From assembly GCA_028718865.1 (NCBI GenBank), contig JAQUKX010000004.1, positions 1-35,752 on the forward strand: DNA of 35,752 nucleotides. Direction: 5' to 3'. This document shows positions 1-6,723 of the stretch, piece by piece. How positions within the stretch are numbered: the stretch's first letter is position 1; each line of letters begins with the position of its first letter. The DNA comes from Patescibacteria group bacterium. GTDB lineage: Bacteria; Patescibacteriota; Patescibacteriia; UBA1558; GWA2-36-10. The notes under the pieces are model-generated. The model saw only the letters and a list, made by a program, of their open reading frames with translations, did no database searches and was not told where the DNA came from. The translations under genes were made by a program, and so were the position numbers.

Positions 1-95
1 AGTAGCAGAAAATCATCCGATACACCTCTCAAAACCCCAACAAAAAAATCACCCTAACCAACGAAAGTTGACATCAGTCTTCCTTCTTTTTTGTC

Positions 96-123
96 AAAAA
101 ACGCCGTTAAGGCGGTTTTTTTG
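96..123. terminator. Bidirectional intrinsic terminator
   Basis: A short GC hairpin (CGCC at 102-105, GGCG at 111-114) sits between a run of A (96-101) and a run of T (116-122). Transcripts from either side would therefore end in U. It would end the small zinc-ribbon gene on the minus strand and any gene entering from the left on the plus strand. The stem is only 4 GC pairs plus flanking A-T pairs, so strength is uncertain. Confidence 0.6.
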
Positions 124-140
124 TTTTTATCAAAATGAAG

Positions 141-160
141 AGCGCTACCGAAGTAGCGCT
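141..160 (-). repeat. UUCG-capped perfect hairpin
   Basis: An 8-bp perfect stem (AGCGCTAC / GTAGCGCT). Read on the minus strand its loop is C(UUCG)G, an exceptionally stable RNA tetraloop. It begins at the last base of the stop codon of the zinc-ribbon gene and has no U-tract, so it looks like a 3'-end stabiliser in front of the terminator at 96-123 rather than a terminator itself. Confidence 0.7.
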
Positions 161-309
161 CAGGAAGCGAGCTTGCTGGACAAAGGATCTTTGTCCAATT
201 TAGGGAACTCGGGTTGAAACTCAAGCTTGAACTTACAGCCGCAATTGGAGCAAAAACCTTGTTGTTGCCAAGCCCAGTGGCCACAGTGCCGACAGAAGTG
301 ATACTTCAT
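160..309 (-). CDS. Zinc-ribbon microprotein, 49 aa
   Basis: A very small ORF with two cysteine knuckles, FCRHCG (residues 5-10) and FCSNCGCKF (19-27). The pairs C6/C9 and C20/C23 fit a single zinc ribbon. The rest is an acidic-basic tail with no membrane segment. The start is fixed by a perfect Shine-Dalgarno AGGAGG seven bases before the ATG, and a minus-strand promoter lies further upstream (348-376), giving a leader of about 32 nt. It is followed by a UUCG hairpin and a terminator, so it is a complete small transcription unit, divergent from the membrane-protein gene at 422. The fold is a clear inference from the cysteine spacing. Its partner or nucleic-acid target is unknown; a small rubredoxin-like or ribosome-associated zinc ribbon is possible. 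Confidence 0.75.
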   Translation of the reverse strand: MKYHFCRHCGHWAWQQQGFCSNCGCKFKLEFQPEFPKLDKDPLSSKLAS

Positions 310-347
310 GTCTCTGCCTCCTAGAAAAACGAACAAGAGACCTTATT

Positions 348-376
348 AATTTAATATTTATAGAGGGTTTTGTCAA
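348..376 (-). promoter_or_regulatory. Promoter of the zinc-ribbon gene
   Basis: On the minus strand TTGACA (371-376), a 17-base spacer and TAAATT (348-353). The predicted transcript start near 341 gives a leader of about 32 nt carrying AGGAGG. It is back to back with the plus-strand promoter at 385-413. Confidence 0.65.
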
Positions 377-384
377 ATAAAATA

Positions 385-413
385 TTCACATTTTAGCTAA
401 ATAAAGATATAAT
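385..413 (+). promoter_or_regulatory. Promoter of the gene at 422, near-leaderless
   Basis: TTCACA (385-390), 17-base spacer, TATAAT (408-413). Only 8 bases separate the -10 box from the ATG at 422, so transcription should start at or within two bases of the start codon. No Shine-Dalgarno sequence is present. Confidence 0.7.
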
Positions 414-421
414 AAATCAGT

Positions 422-1192
422 ATGAAAAAAATTAAAAAAGCACAAGGGGCTTTACTTTTATTATATGTTTTTCTGGCTTGTCTGCTTGTTTATTTTATCA
501 AGCCCCTTTATTTTTATTCCATTTTGATAGTACTACTACCCCCCGCAACAATCAACTTTATCTGGCTTAAAAATAAAAACAGCCGACGCAATATTTTAAT
601 TTTTTCTCTTTTAAGCGCTCTATTTTTCGCACCGCCAGTGGAGCTGGTCAGTCGCTTAGCCAATGTTTGGGATGTGCAGTCTATATTTTATCGGCCTTTT
701 GGTTATATCCCTCTAGAAAATATGCTCTTTGCTTTTTTGAATTTTTTCTGGGTTTTGAGTTTTTACAAATACTTTATAAAGCGAGATGAAAATAAAAATG
801 CAAAAATATCACCTCGTTTTAAATATTTACTTCTCTTATACGGCTTGTTAAATATTTTAGTTTATTCTTTTTATTTCTATGACAAAAATCTAGTATCTTT
901 TAATTATTGGCTGATGGCTATAATAGTCCTTTTTATTCCTTTTGTTTTGATATTTTCCTGGCGGCCAAAATTACTCAAAAAAACTATAATACCGACTATT
1001 TTCTTTGCTCTAGTGTTTTTTGTTTATGAAATAGTTTCTTTGCTGATAGGTAGTTGGTGGTGGCCGGGGGATTACCTCTGGCCTATCACTATAGCTGGAC
1101 ATATTTTTCCGCTTGATGATGTGCTAATTTGGTATTTTCTTTCTACTCCTGTTTTGATAGGGGCTTATGAGGTTTTTGTGGATGAGGGCTAG
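422..1192 (+). CDS. Polytopic membrane protein, lycopene-cyclase-domain-like
   Basis: A 256-residue, very hydrophobic protein with about seven or eight membrane segments. Two halves look like repeats, each with a proline-acidic motif at the start of a helix: PLEN (about residue 97) in the first half and FPLDD (about residue 229) in the second. This Px(E/D) pattern in a small polytopic protein is what the CrtYc/CrtYd (CarR-type) heterodimeric lycopene cyclase domains show. In the true enzymes the motif is usually PxEE/PxED, and here the first copy has Asn at the second position. No phytoene synthase or desaturase gene is in the window, so a carotenoid role is not supported by context. It may be a relative with another lipid substrate. 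It is transcribed alone from a promoter touching its start codon. Confidence 0.5.
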   Translation: MKKIKKAQGALLLLYVFLACLLVYFIKPLYFYSILIVLLPPATINFIWLKNKNSRRNILIFSLLSALFFAPPVELVSRLANVWDVQSIFYRPFGYIPLENMLFAFLNFFWVLSFYKYFIKRDENKNAKISPRFKYLLLLYGLLNILVYSFYFYDKNLVSFNYWLMAIIVLFIPFVLIFSWRPKLLKKTIIPTIFFALVFFVYEIVSLLIGSWWWPGDYLWPITIAGHIFPLDDVLIWYFLSTPVLIGAYEVFVDEG

Positions 1193-1199
1193 TAAGCTC

Positions 1200-1228
1200 T
1201 TGACAACTTTTCAAATATACGCTAATAT
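1200..1228 (+). promoter_or_regulatory. Promoter of structured RNA A
   Basis: TTGACA (1200-1205), exactly 17 bases, TAATAT (1223-1228). The predicted start at about 1235 coincides with the first base pair of helix P1 of RNA A. Confidence 0.8.
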
Positions 1229-1234
1229 GATTAG

Positions 1235-1380
1235 CACTGAGGACTAGCAATAGCCGATTGTCATCAGGTCGATCCCTTCCGGGAATCCAAAACCTAGGTC
1301 GATCGACCTAACAATCCCGCTATTGCGACAGAACTCCTCAGTTGGGCCACCTTGCCAAGTCTCGGTGGCCCTCTTTTTTT
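1235..1380 (+). ncRNA. Structured RNA A, rod-like, about 145 nt
   Basis: A rod of nested helices followed by a terminator: P1 1236-1243/1335-1342 (8 bp), P2 1247-1254/1319-1326 (8 bp), P3 1256-1261/1311-1316 (6 bp), P4 1266-1274/1301-1309 (9 bp, AGGTCGATC), with a small hairpin 1273-1284 at the tip. P4 has a competitor: 1295-1310 is a perfect 16-base palindrome, so the 3' arm can pair locally instead. The terminator is GGGCCACC/GGTGGCCC (1344-1351/1364-1371) plus a T-run. No ORF fits. The rod shape and size recall 6S RNA, but no large central bubble is evident. The core signature sequences of tmRNA, RNase P RNA and SRP RNA were looked for and not found. Confidence 0.75.
1344..1380 (+). terminator. 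Intrinsic terminator of RNA A
   Basis: 8-bp GC-rich stem GGGCCACC/GGTGGCCC with a 12-base loop, followed directly by TCTTTTTTT. Confidence 0.9.
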
Positions 1381-1391
1381 AATTAAAACTA

Positions 1392-1420
1392 TTGACATAA
1401 TATATTTTTTATACTATAAT
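1392..1420 (+). promoter_or_regulatory. Consensus promoter of structured RNA B
   Basis: TTGACA (1392-1397), 17-base AT-rich spacer, TATAAT (1415-1420): a perfect match to the sigma-70 consensus. Predicted start near 1427. Confidence 0.85.
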
Positions 1421-1426
1421 ACCAAT

Positions 1427-1724
1427 CTAGTACATTTTTAGGGCCGCTCTCGTGGTTTGCCTAGCAGGTCTCCTCCTAGCCTGCAAAGCAGTCTTCCCTC
1501 CATGATAGCGGCCCCATTTCAGGGCTGTTTTGTCTGAACCTCCCACCGGATTGGGAAAAGCACCACCACCCACGTCCCAGCCGGTAATCTCCTCCGGCAA
1601 AACAGCCCCCAAATTCGGGGGTCTCCAAGAGTATGCGCGCCGCCTAGTCATGAACTAGGCAGAGCCCTCTCTTCGTGAGGCCCCTATCATCAAAAAGCCG
1701 CTTGACATCTCCGGGCGGCTTTTC
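1427..1724 (+). ncRNA. Structured RNA B, C-rich, about 300 nt
   Basis: A GC-rich island between a consensus promoter and a terminator just before alaS. Helices seen by eye: 1441-1448/1507-1514 (8 bp, GGGCCGCT), a hairpin 1456-1487 with an 11-base loop, 1522-1532/1598-1608 (11 bp perfect, GGGCTGTTTTG) enclosing 1545-1549/1581-1585 and 1552-1556/1575-1579, then 1642-1648/1654-1660 (7 bp, loop CATGA). CCCCC 1606-1610 can alternatively pair with GGGGG 1617-1621. CTCCTCC occurs twice, in the loop 1469-1479 and in the linker 1586-1594, both predicted unpaired; a further loop (1557-1574) is CACC-rich. It is unlikely to be an alaS leader, because a terminator and a separate alaS promoter lie between them. 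No T-box core was found. Family unknown. Confidence 0.7.
1693..1724 (+). terminator. Terminator of RNA B
   Basis: 9-bp stem AAAAGCCGC (1693-1701) / GCGGCTTTT (1715-1723). The trailing T-run is short (TTTT, then CC), so termination may be incomplete. Confidence 0.65.
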
Positions 1725-1733
1725 CTTATAAAA

Positions 1734-1762
1734 TTGACTTTTAAGCCTATATTTACTACAAT
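1734..1762 (+). promoter_or_regulatory. Leaderless promoter of alaS
   Basis: TTGACT (1734-1739), 17 bases, TACAAT (1757-1762). Six bases separate the -10 box from the ATG at 1769, so the mRNA should begin at the start codon. Confidence 0.75.
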
Positions 1763-1768
1763 TTACTA

Positions 1769-3514
1769 ATGAAACATATGACTAGCCAAGACCTAAAAAC
1801 CCAATTTTTCAAATATTTTCAGTCCAAAAACCATAAGATAATCGGCTCAGCTTCTCTGCTACCGGACAACGATCCGACAGCTCTTTTTACCACAGCTGGT
1901 ATGCATCCTTTGGTGCCTTACCTAATGGGCGAAAAGCATCCTGAAGGAAGCCGATTGGTCAGCGTCCAAAAATGCCTGCGTACTGGTGATATTGAAGAAG
2001 TAGGCGACACTATTCATCATACTTTTTTTGAAATGCTAGGCAACTGGTCTTTGGGTGACTATTTTAAAAAAGAAGCTATTGCTTTTTCTTGGGAATTTCT
2101 AACTGAAGTTCTCAAGTTGGAAAAAGAAAAACTAGCTGTTTCTGTTTTTGGCGGCAACAGTGATGTACCACACTATGATAGTGAATCAGAAAAATACTGG
2201 CTAGAAATAGGCATAGCCAAAGACCGAATTGCCAGAATAAGCGACAACTGGTGGGGACCGGCCGGCAACAGCGGGCCTTGCGGACCTGATACCGAGATGT
2301 TTTATTGGACAGGCCAAGGCCAAGCGCCGGACAAATTTGATCCCGATGATTCCAACTGGGTAGAAATTTGGAACGATGTTTTGATGGAATACAACAAAAC
2401 TCAAGGCAATCGTTTTGAAAAACTCCAACAACAAAATGTCGACACCGGTATGGGACTAGAAAGAACTTTAGCTGTCTTAAACGGTCTAAGCGATAATTAC
2501 CAAACCGAGCTTTTCTTGCCTATTATTGCCAAGCTGGAAGAGCTCTCTGACCAGAAATATCAAGCTGATCAGCGTAGTTTTAGAATTATTGCTGACCATA
2601 TCCGCTCAGCTGTCTTTATCTTGGGTGATGAAAAAGGAATAGCTCCCTCCAACAAAGACCAAGGTTATGTCCTGCGTCGCTTAATCAGACGGGCTATACG
2701 CTTTGGAAAAAAATTGGGCATAGCCAAAAACTTTTGTCAGGAACTGGCAAAAGTAATAGTAGATAACTATCATAAATCTTATCCGGAACTAGGCCAAAAT
2801 AAAAATTTTATCTTGACGGAACTGGAAAAAGAAGAAAATAAATTTCGCCAAACTTTGGAAAAAGGCTTGCGTGAATTTGCCAAACAAAAAACCATAGACG
2901 GCAAAGTTGCTTTCATGCTTTTTTCCACCTACGGTTTTCCCTTGGAAATGACCGAAGAACTGGCAACGGAAAATAATATCAAGATAAACAAAGAAGAATT
3001 TTACGCTGAATTTAAAAAACACCAAGAGCTTTCCCGCACTGCTTCAGCCGGACGCTTCAAAGGCGGCCTGGCTGACGATAACTATAATACCAAGCGTCAT
3101 CATAGCTCTTCTCATCTGCTTTTGGAAGCTCTCAAGATAGTCTTGGGACGCGAAGTCAGTCAAAAAGGCAGTAATATTACCCAGGAAAGAGTGCGTTTTG
3201 ACTTTTCTTGGCCAGAAAAACTAACTCCCGAGCAAATAAAACAAGTAGAAGATATTGTCAACGAGCAAATAAAAAAATCTCTACCTGTGCATTTTGAGGA
3301 AATGAGTTTAGACAAAGCCAAAGAAATAGGCGCTACCGGTGTTTTTGATCATAAATATGGCGATAAAGTAAAAGTTTATTTTATGGGTAGTTTCTCCAAA
3401 GAAATCTGCGGCGGACCGCATGTGGACAATACCAGCGAACTGGGGCATTTCAAAATAATCAAAGAAGAATCGTCTTCGGCCGGCGTCAGGCGCATTAAAG
3501 CAATTTTGGGTTAA
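1769..3514 (+). CDS. alaS: Alanyl-tRNA synthetase, compact form
   Basis: Charges tRNA-Ala and hydrolyses mischarged Ser/Gly-tRNA in the cytosol. The N-terminal catalytic core is intact, with GPCGPDTEMF (class II motif region) and the FFEMLGNWSLGDYF segment. The editing domain carries the zinc/catalytic motif HHSSSH (444-449) and CGGPH (104-108 residues further on). At 581 residues it is about 300 shorter than the E. coli enzyme. It ends right after the editing domain, so the oligomerisation and C-Ala domains are missing, and the stretch before the editing motif is also shortened. Such short forms are known in Patescibacteria. A second in-frame ATG lies three codons in; the promoter spacing favours the first. 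It heads alaS-hpf-secA, with hpf 22 bases downstream. Confidence 0.95.
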   Translation: MKHMTSQDLKTQFFKYFQSKNHKIIGSASLLPDNDPTALFTTAGMHPLVPYLMGEKHPEGSRLVSVQKCLRTGDIEEVGDTIHHTFFEMLGNWSLGDYFKKEAIAFSWEFLTEVLKLEKEKLAVSVFGGNSDVPHYDSESEKYWLEIGIAKDRIARISDNWWGPAGNSGPCGPDTEMFYWTGQGQAPDKFDPDDSNWVEIWNDVLMEYNKTQGNRFEKLQQQNVDTGMGLERTLAVLNGLSDNYQTELFLPIIAKLEELSDQKYQADQRSFRIIADHIRSAVFILGDEKGIAPSNKDQGYVLRRLIRRAIRFGKKLGIAKNFCQELAKVIVDNYHKSYPELGQNKNFILTELEKEENKFRQTLEKGLREFAKQKTIDGKVAFMLFSTYGFPLEMTEELATENNIKINKEEFYAEFKKHQELSRTASAGRFKGGLADDNYNTKRHHSSSHLLLEALKIVLGREVSQKGSNITQERVRFDFSWPEKLTPEQIKQVEDIVNEQIKKSLPVHFEEMSLDKAKEIGATGVFDHKYGDKVKVYFMGSFSKEICGGPHVDNTSELGHFKIIKEESSSAGVRRIKAILG

Positions 3515-3536
3515 ATTTTAATCTTCAAATAAAAAT

Positions 3537-3899
3537 ATGGAAATAAAAATCTACAAACAAAATTTTGGCTTAAGCGATGATTTTGACGCTTACCTGCGGG
3601 AAAAATTCAGCGCCTTGGAAAAATACCAAGAAGAAATTATGGATTTTCAGGTCAATCTAAAAGGAGACCGTCATCACCGCAAAGGAGATATCTATAAAGT
3701 AGAGGTAAAAGTTATCCTGCCTCACAAAAAACCAATTATTATCAAAGAAAGCGATGCTGATCCGCGCCGGGCAGTAGATATTATTCAGGAAAAAATTTCC
3801 CGCCAATTAATAAAACATAAAGATAAGAAATTTGCTCGGCTAAGAAAAAATATCCGTCGCTTCAAATCTTTAAAATTTTGGAAAAAGAAAGATCTCTAA
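3537..3899 (+). CDS. hpf: Ribosome hibernation promoting factor, short form
   Basis: A 120-residue HPF/RaiA (YfiA) family protein that binds the decoding region of the 30S subunit in slow or starved cells and blocks translation. It has the beta-alpha-beta-beta-beta-alpha pattern and the conserved second-helix segment DADPRRAVDIIQEKI (about 74-88), followed by a very basic tail (KKFARLRKNIRRFKSLKF). It lacks the C-terminal dimerisation domain of long HPF, so on its own it should not be able to make 100S dimers by that route. It lies 22 bases after alaS and 4 bases before secA, the same neighbour pairing (hpf-secA) found in many bacteria, and is probably cotranscribed with both. Confidence 0.92.
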   Translation: MEIKIYKQNFGLSDDFDAYLREKFSALEKYQEEIMDFQVNLKGDRHHRKGDIYKVEVKVILPHKKPIIIKESDADPRRAVDIIQEKISRQLIKHKDKKFARLRKNIRRFKSLKFWKKKDL

Positions 3900-3903
3900 A
3901 CCT

Positions 3904-6723
3904 ATGAAATTCTTGGAAAAAATCTTCGGTGATCAAAATGAAAAATTCCTCAAAAGCCTACAGCCCCTAGTAGCGGAAGTAAATAAAATAGAGGAGGAGC
4001 TACTAAAATTATCCGATCAGTCTGTCAAGGAAAAAAGCTTGGAGCTGAAAAAGCAGGTTCAAGAAAAAAAAATTTCTTTGGATGATGTTTTGCCCACGGC
4101 TTTTGCCTTAGTAAAAGTAGCTGCTCAGCGCACGCTCAGTCAGCGTCATTATGATGTCCAAATTTTGGGCGGCATAGTTCTTCATCAAGGTCAAATAGCA
4201 GAAATGAAAACCGGTGAAGGAAAAACCCTTACCTCTACTTTGCCGATTTATCTCAATGCTCTGGCTGGTCAAGGAGTGCATGTGGTAACAGTCAATGACT
4301 ATCTGGCAAAAAGAGACGCCGTCTGGATGGGGCAAATTTATGATTTTTTGGGGCTGACTACTGGTGTTATTACTCACAATAACACTTCTTTTGTTTATGA
4401 CCCAACGCATACTTCCCAAGAAGATGATAGCACTCGTGATCAGGGAGTAAAGATAGTGATGGATTACTTGCGACCCTCTAGTCGCCAAGAGGCCTACCAA
4501 ACTGATATTACCTATGGCACCAACAATGAATTTGGCTTTGACTATCTTCGAGATAACATGGCTCAAGACATTTCTCAGCAAGTGCAAAGAGGCTTGCATT
4601 ATGCCATTGTGGACGAAGTAGACAGCATTTTGATTGACGAAGCCAGGACTCCTTTGATTATTTCTTCTCCAGCTGAAGACTCTACCAGCAAATACCAGCA
4701 ATTTTCCCAGTTGGTAGAAACTCTCACGGAAAATGTAGACTACAATATAGACGAAAAAATGAAGGCCTGCACCCTGACTGAGGAAGGAGTGAAAAAAATG
4801 GAAAAAATGCTGGGTGTAGACAATATCTATGAAAGCCACGGCATTGAAACTGTCCATCATCTAGAACAAGCTCTCAAGGCCAAAACTTTGTTTTTAAAAG
4901 ACAGAGATTATGTAGTCAAAGATAATGAGGTGATTATCATTGATGAGTTTACCGGCAGGATGATGCAAGGCAGGCGCTATAGTGAAGGACTACACCAAGC
5001 CATTGAAGCCAAGGAGGGGGTGGAAGTGCAAAAAGAAAGCATGACTTTAGCAACCATCACTTTCCAAAATTATTTCCGCATGTACAAAAAACTAGCTGGT
5101 ATGACTGGTACAGCAGCCACAGAAGCTGAGGAAATGGCCAAGATTTATAGTTTGGATGTTACTGTTATTCCGCCCAATAAAATTTTTGCCCGTCAAGATC
5201 TCAAAGACCGAATTTATCAAAACAATCGCGGCAAGCTAAAAGCCATTATCAGAGAAATAGAAGAGCGCTATAAAAAAGGACAGCCGGTTTTGGTCGGTAC
5301 TATTTCCATTGAAAGAAATGAGGAATTAGGTCGGCTCTTGGAATCTCGAGGCATACCTCATCAACTACTCAATGCCAAATTCCACGAAAAAGAAGCGGAA
5401 ATTATTGCTCAAGCCGGTCGCAAAAAAGCAGTTACTATTGCTACCAACATGGCGGGTCGTGGTGTGGACATAATCTTGGGCGGTACGCCTTTTGATCAAG
5501 TCAAGCATGACGAAATAAAAGATTTGGGCGGCCTACATGTGCTGGGCACGGAAAGGCATGAATCCAGACGCATAGACAATCAGCTCCGCGGTCGAGCTGG
5601 CCGTCAGGGCGATCCCGGTTCATCACAATTTTACATTTCCATGGAAGATGATCTGATGCGTATTTTTGGCTCTGATAGAATGAAAAATATGATGTCAGCA
5701 CTGGGAATTGCCGAAGACGTGGCTATAGAAAATAAAATAATTTCCAATTCTATTGAATCCGCTCAAAAAAAAGTGGAAGGCCACAACTTTGATATCCGAA
5801 AACATCTAGTAGAATACGATGACGTCATCAACAAACACCGTCAAGTTATTTACAAGCACCGCCAAGAATTTTTGAAAATATTCTCTCAGAAAGAGGAAGA
5901 AATTGAGAAGGAAAATTCAACAGAAAAAATAGACAAGAAAAATAAAAACGAAGAAGAAAATAACCGCTCTTCACAAGGTATAGTTTTGGATTATATTTAT
6001 CAGGAGCTAGAAAATGTAGTGTCTTTTCATACTCTAGTGGAAAAAAACAATGGCGATTTTGATCCCCAAGAAATCGTAGAAACAGTCAAGTCTATTTTTC
6101 CTATTAATAGTGAAGAAGAAAAAAAACTCCGCGAGCTTTTGGATGAAAACAAAAGACAAAATTCTCACGATATCCGCGGCCAAGTAGTAGAATATTTATC
6201 TGATTTGGCCAAAGAAAAATATTTGAATTTGACTCAAGAAATAAACTCCAGTCCGGAATTAACCGGAAACTCTCCTTGGACACCAATGCAGTTGATAGAA
6301 AGGGGAGTAGTTTTAAGAAGCACTGATGCCTTATGGGTAGAGCATTTGACAGCTATGGACAAATTGCGCACTGGTATTGGCCTGCAAGGCTATGGCCAAA
6401 GAGATCCACTAGTGGAATACAAGCGGGAAGCTTACAATCTTTTCAACAATCTACTTGATGCTATACGCAAGCAAATTGTCTATACTATTTACAAAATAAC
6501 TCTGGCTAGAAGCTCAGTAGCTCAGCAGAATATGGCTGCCCAAAACCGCCGTTTTGAAGAACAAAAAGGCACTTTTAAGCCTTTTCAAAAACAAGTAGAA
6601 AGCCGTGAAGACCAAGCTATCCAGCCGTCCAAGCCAAGAGACGAAGAAGGTAAAAAAGTGGGACGCAATGATCCTTGTCCTTGTGGGTCGGGTAAAAAAT
6701 ATAAAAAATGTCATGGGAAGTAA
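3904..6723 (+). CDS. secA: Preprotein translocase ATPase SecA
   Basis: The motor that pushes unfolded preproteins through SecYEG. 939 residues with Walker A GEGKT (104-108), DEVD (237-240) followed by the IDEART segment, the preprotein cross-linking region, NBD2 (TNMAGRGVDI and QLRGRAGRQGDPG), the helical scaffold, and a C-terminal SEC-C zinc-binding tail (GRNDPCPCGSGKKYKKCHG) at the very end. Compared with E. coli SecA, about 35 extra residues lie near 158-192, just before the conserved TDITYGTNNEFGFDYLRDN block, and a Lys/Glu/Asn-rich insert (about 660-690) interrupts the scaffold region. The last 11 bases overlap the start of the next gene. Confidence 0.97.
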   Translation: MKFLEKIFGDQNEKFLKSLQPLVAEVNKIEEELLKLSDQSVKEKSLELKKQVQEKKISLDDVLPTAFALVKVAAQRTLSQRHYDVQILGGIVLHQGQIAEMKTGEGKTLTSTLPIYLNALAGQGVHVVTVNDYLAKRDAVWMGQIYDFLGLTTGVITHNNTSFVYDPTHTSQEDDSTRDQGVKIVMDYLRPSSRQEAYQTDITYGTNNEFGFDYLRDNMAQDISQQVQRGLHYAIVDEVDSILIDEARTPLIISSPAEDSTSKYQQFSQLVETLTENVDYNIDEKMKACTLTEEGVKKMEKMLGVDNIYESHGIETVHHLEQALKAKTLFLKDRDYVVKDNEVIIIDEFTGRMMQGRRYSEGLHQAIEAKEGVEVQKESMTLATITFQNYFRMYKKLAGMTGTAATEAEEMAKIYSLDVTVIPPNKIFARQDLKDRIYQNNRGKLKAIIREIEERYKKGQPVLVGTISIERNEELGRLLESRGIPHQLLNAKFHEKEAEIIAQAGRKKAVTIATNMAGRGVDIILGGTPFDQVKHDEIKDLGGLHVLGTERHESRRIDNQLRGRAGRQGDPGSSQFYISMEDDLMRIFGSDRMKNMMSALGIAEDVAIENKIISNSIESAQKKVEGHNFDIRKHLVEYDDVINKHRQVIYKHRQEFLKIFSQKEEEIEKENSTEKIDKKNKNEEENNRSSQGIVLDYIYQELENVVSFHTLVEKNNGDFDPQEIVETVKSIFPINSEEEKKLRELLDENKRQNSHDIRGQVVEYLSDLAKEKYLNLTQEINSSPELTGNSPWTPMQLIERGVVLRSTDALWVEHLTAMDKLRTGIGLQGYGQRDPLVEYKREAYNLFNNLLDAIRKQIVYTIYKITLARSSVAQQNMAAQNRRFEEQKGTFKPFQKQVESREDQAIQPSKPRDEEGKKVGRNDPCPCGSGKKYKKCHGK

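Noticed and set aside
1-95. Short open stretches at the left edge that could be the end of a plus-strand gene (one frame stops at 55-57, another at 69-71).
   Set aside because: No family likeness or clear coding bias; the frame that reads most like protein has an in-frame stop at position 3-5. The presence of a bidirectional terminator at 96-123 is compatible with a gene end, but which frame it would be cannot be told.
1427-1651. Minus-strand reading frame of 74 residues across RNA B, rich in Arg, Gly and Pro.
   Set aside because: It covers the helices of RNA B, has no start signal, and its odd residue make-up follows from GC-rich structured RNA. The promoter and terminator lie on the plus strand.
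1427-1768. RNA B as a T-box or other leader controlling alaS.
   Set aside because: No T-box core sequence was found, the RNA ends in its own terminator, and alaS has a separate promoter only 6 bases from its start codon.
4108-4860. Long minus-strand reading frame (250 residues) opposite secA.
   Set aside because: It is a mirror of the codon pattern of secA, with no start signal and no domain; the plus strand encodes conserved SecA motifs throughout.
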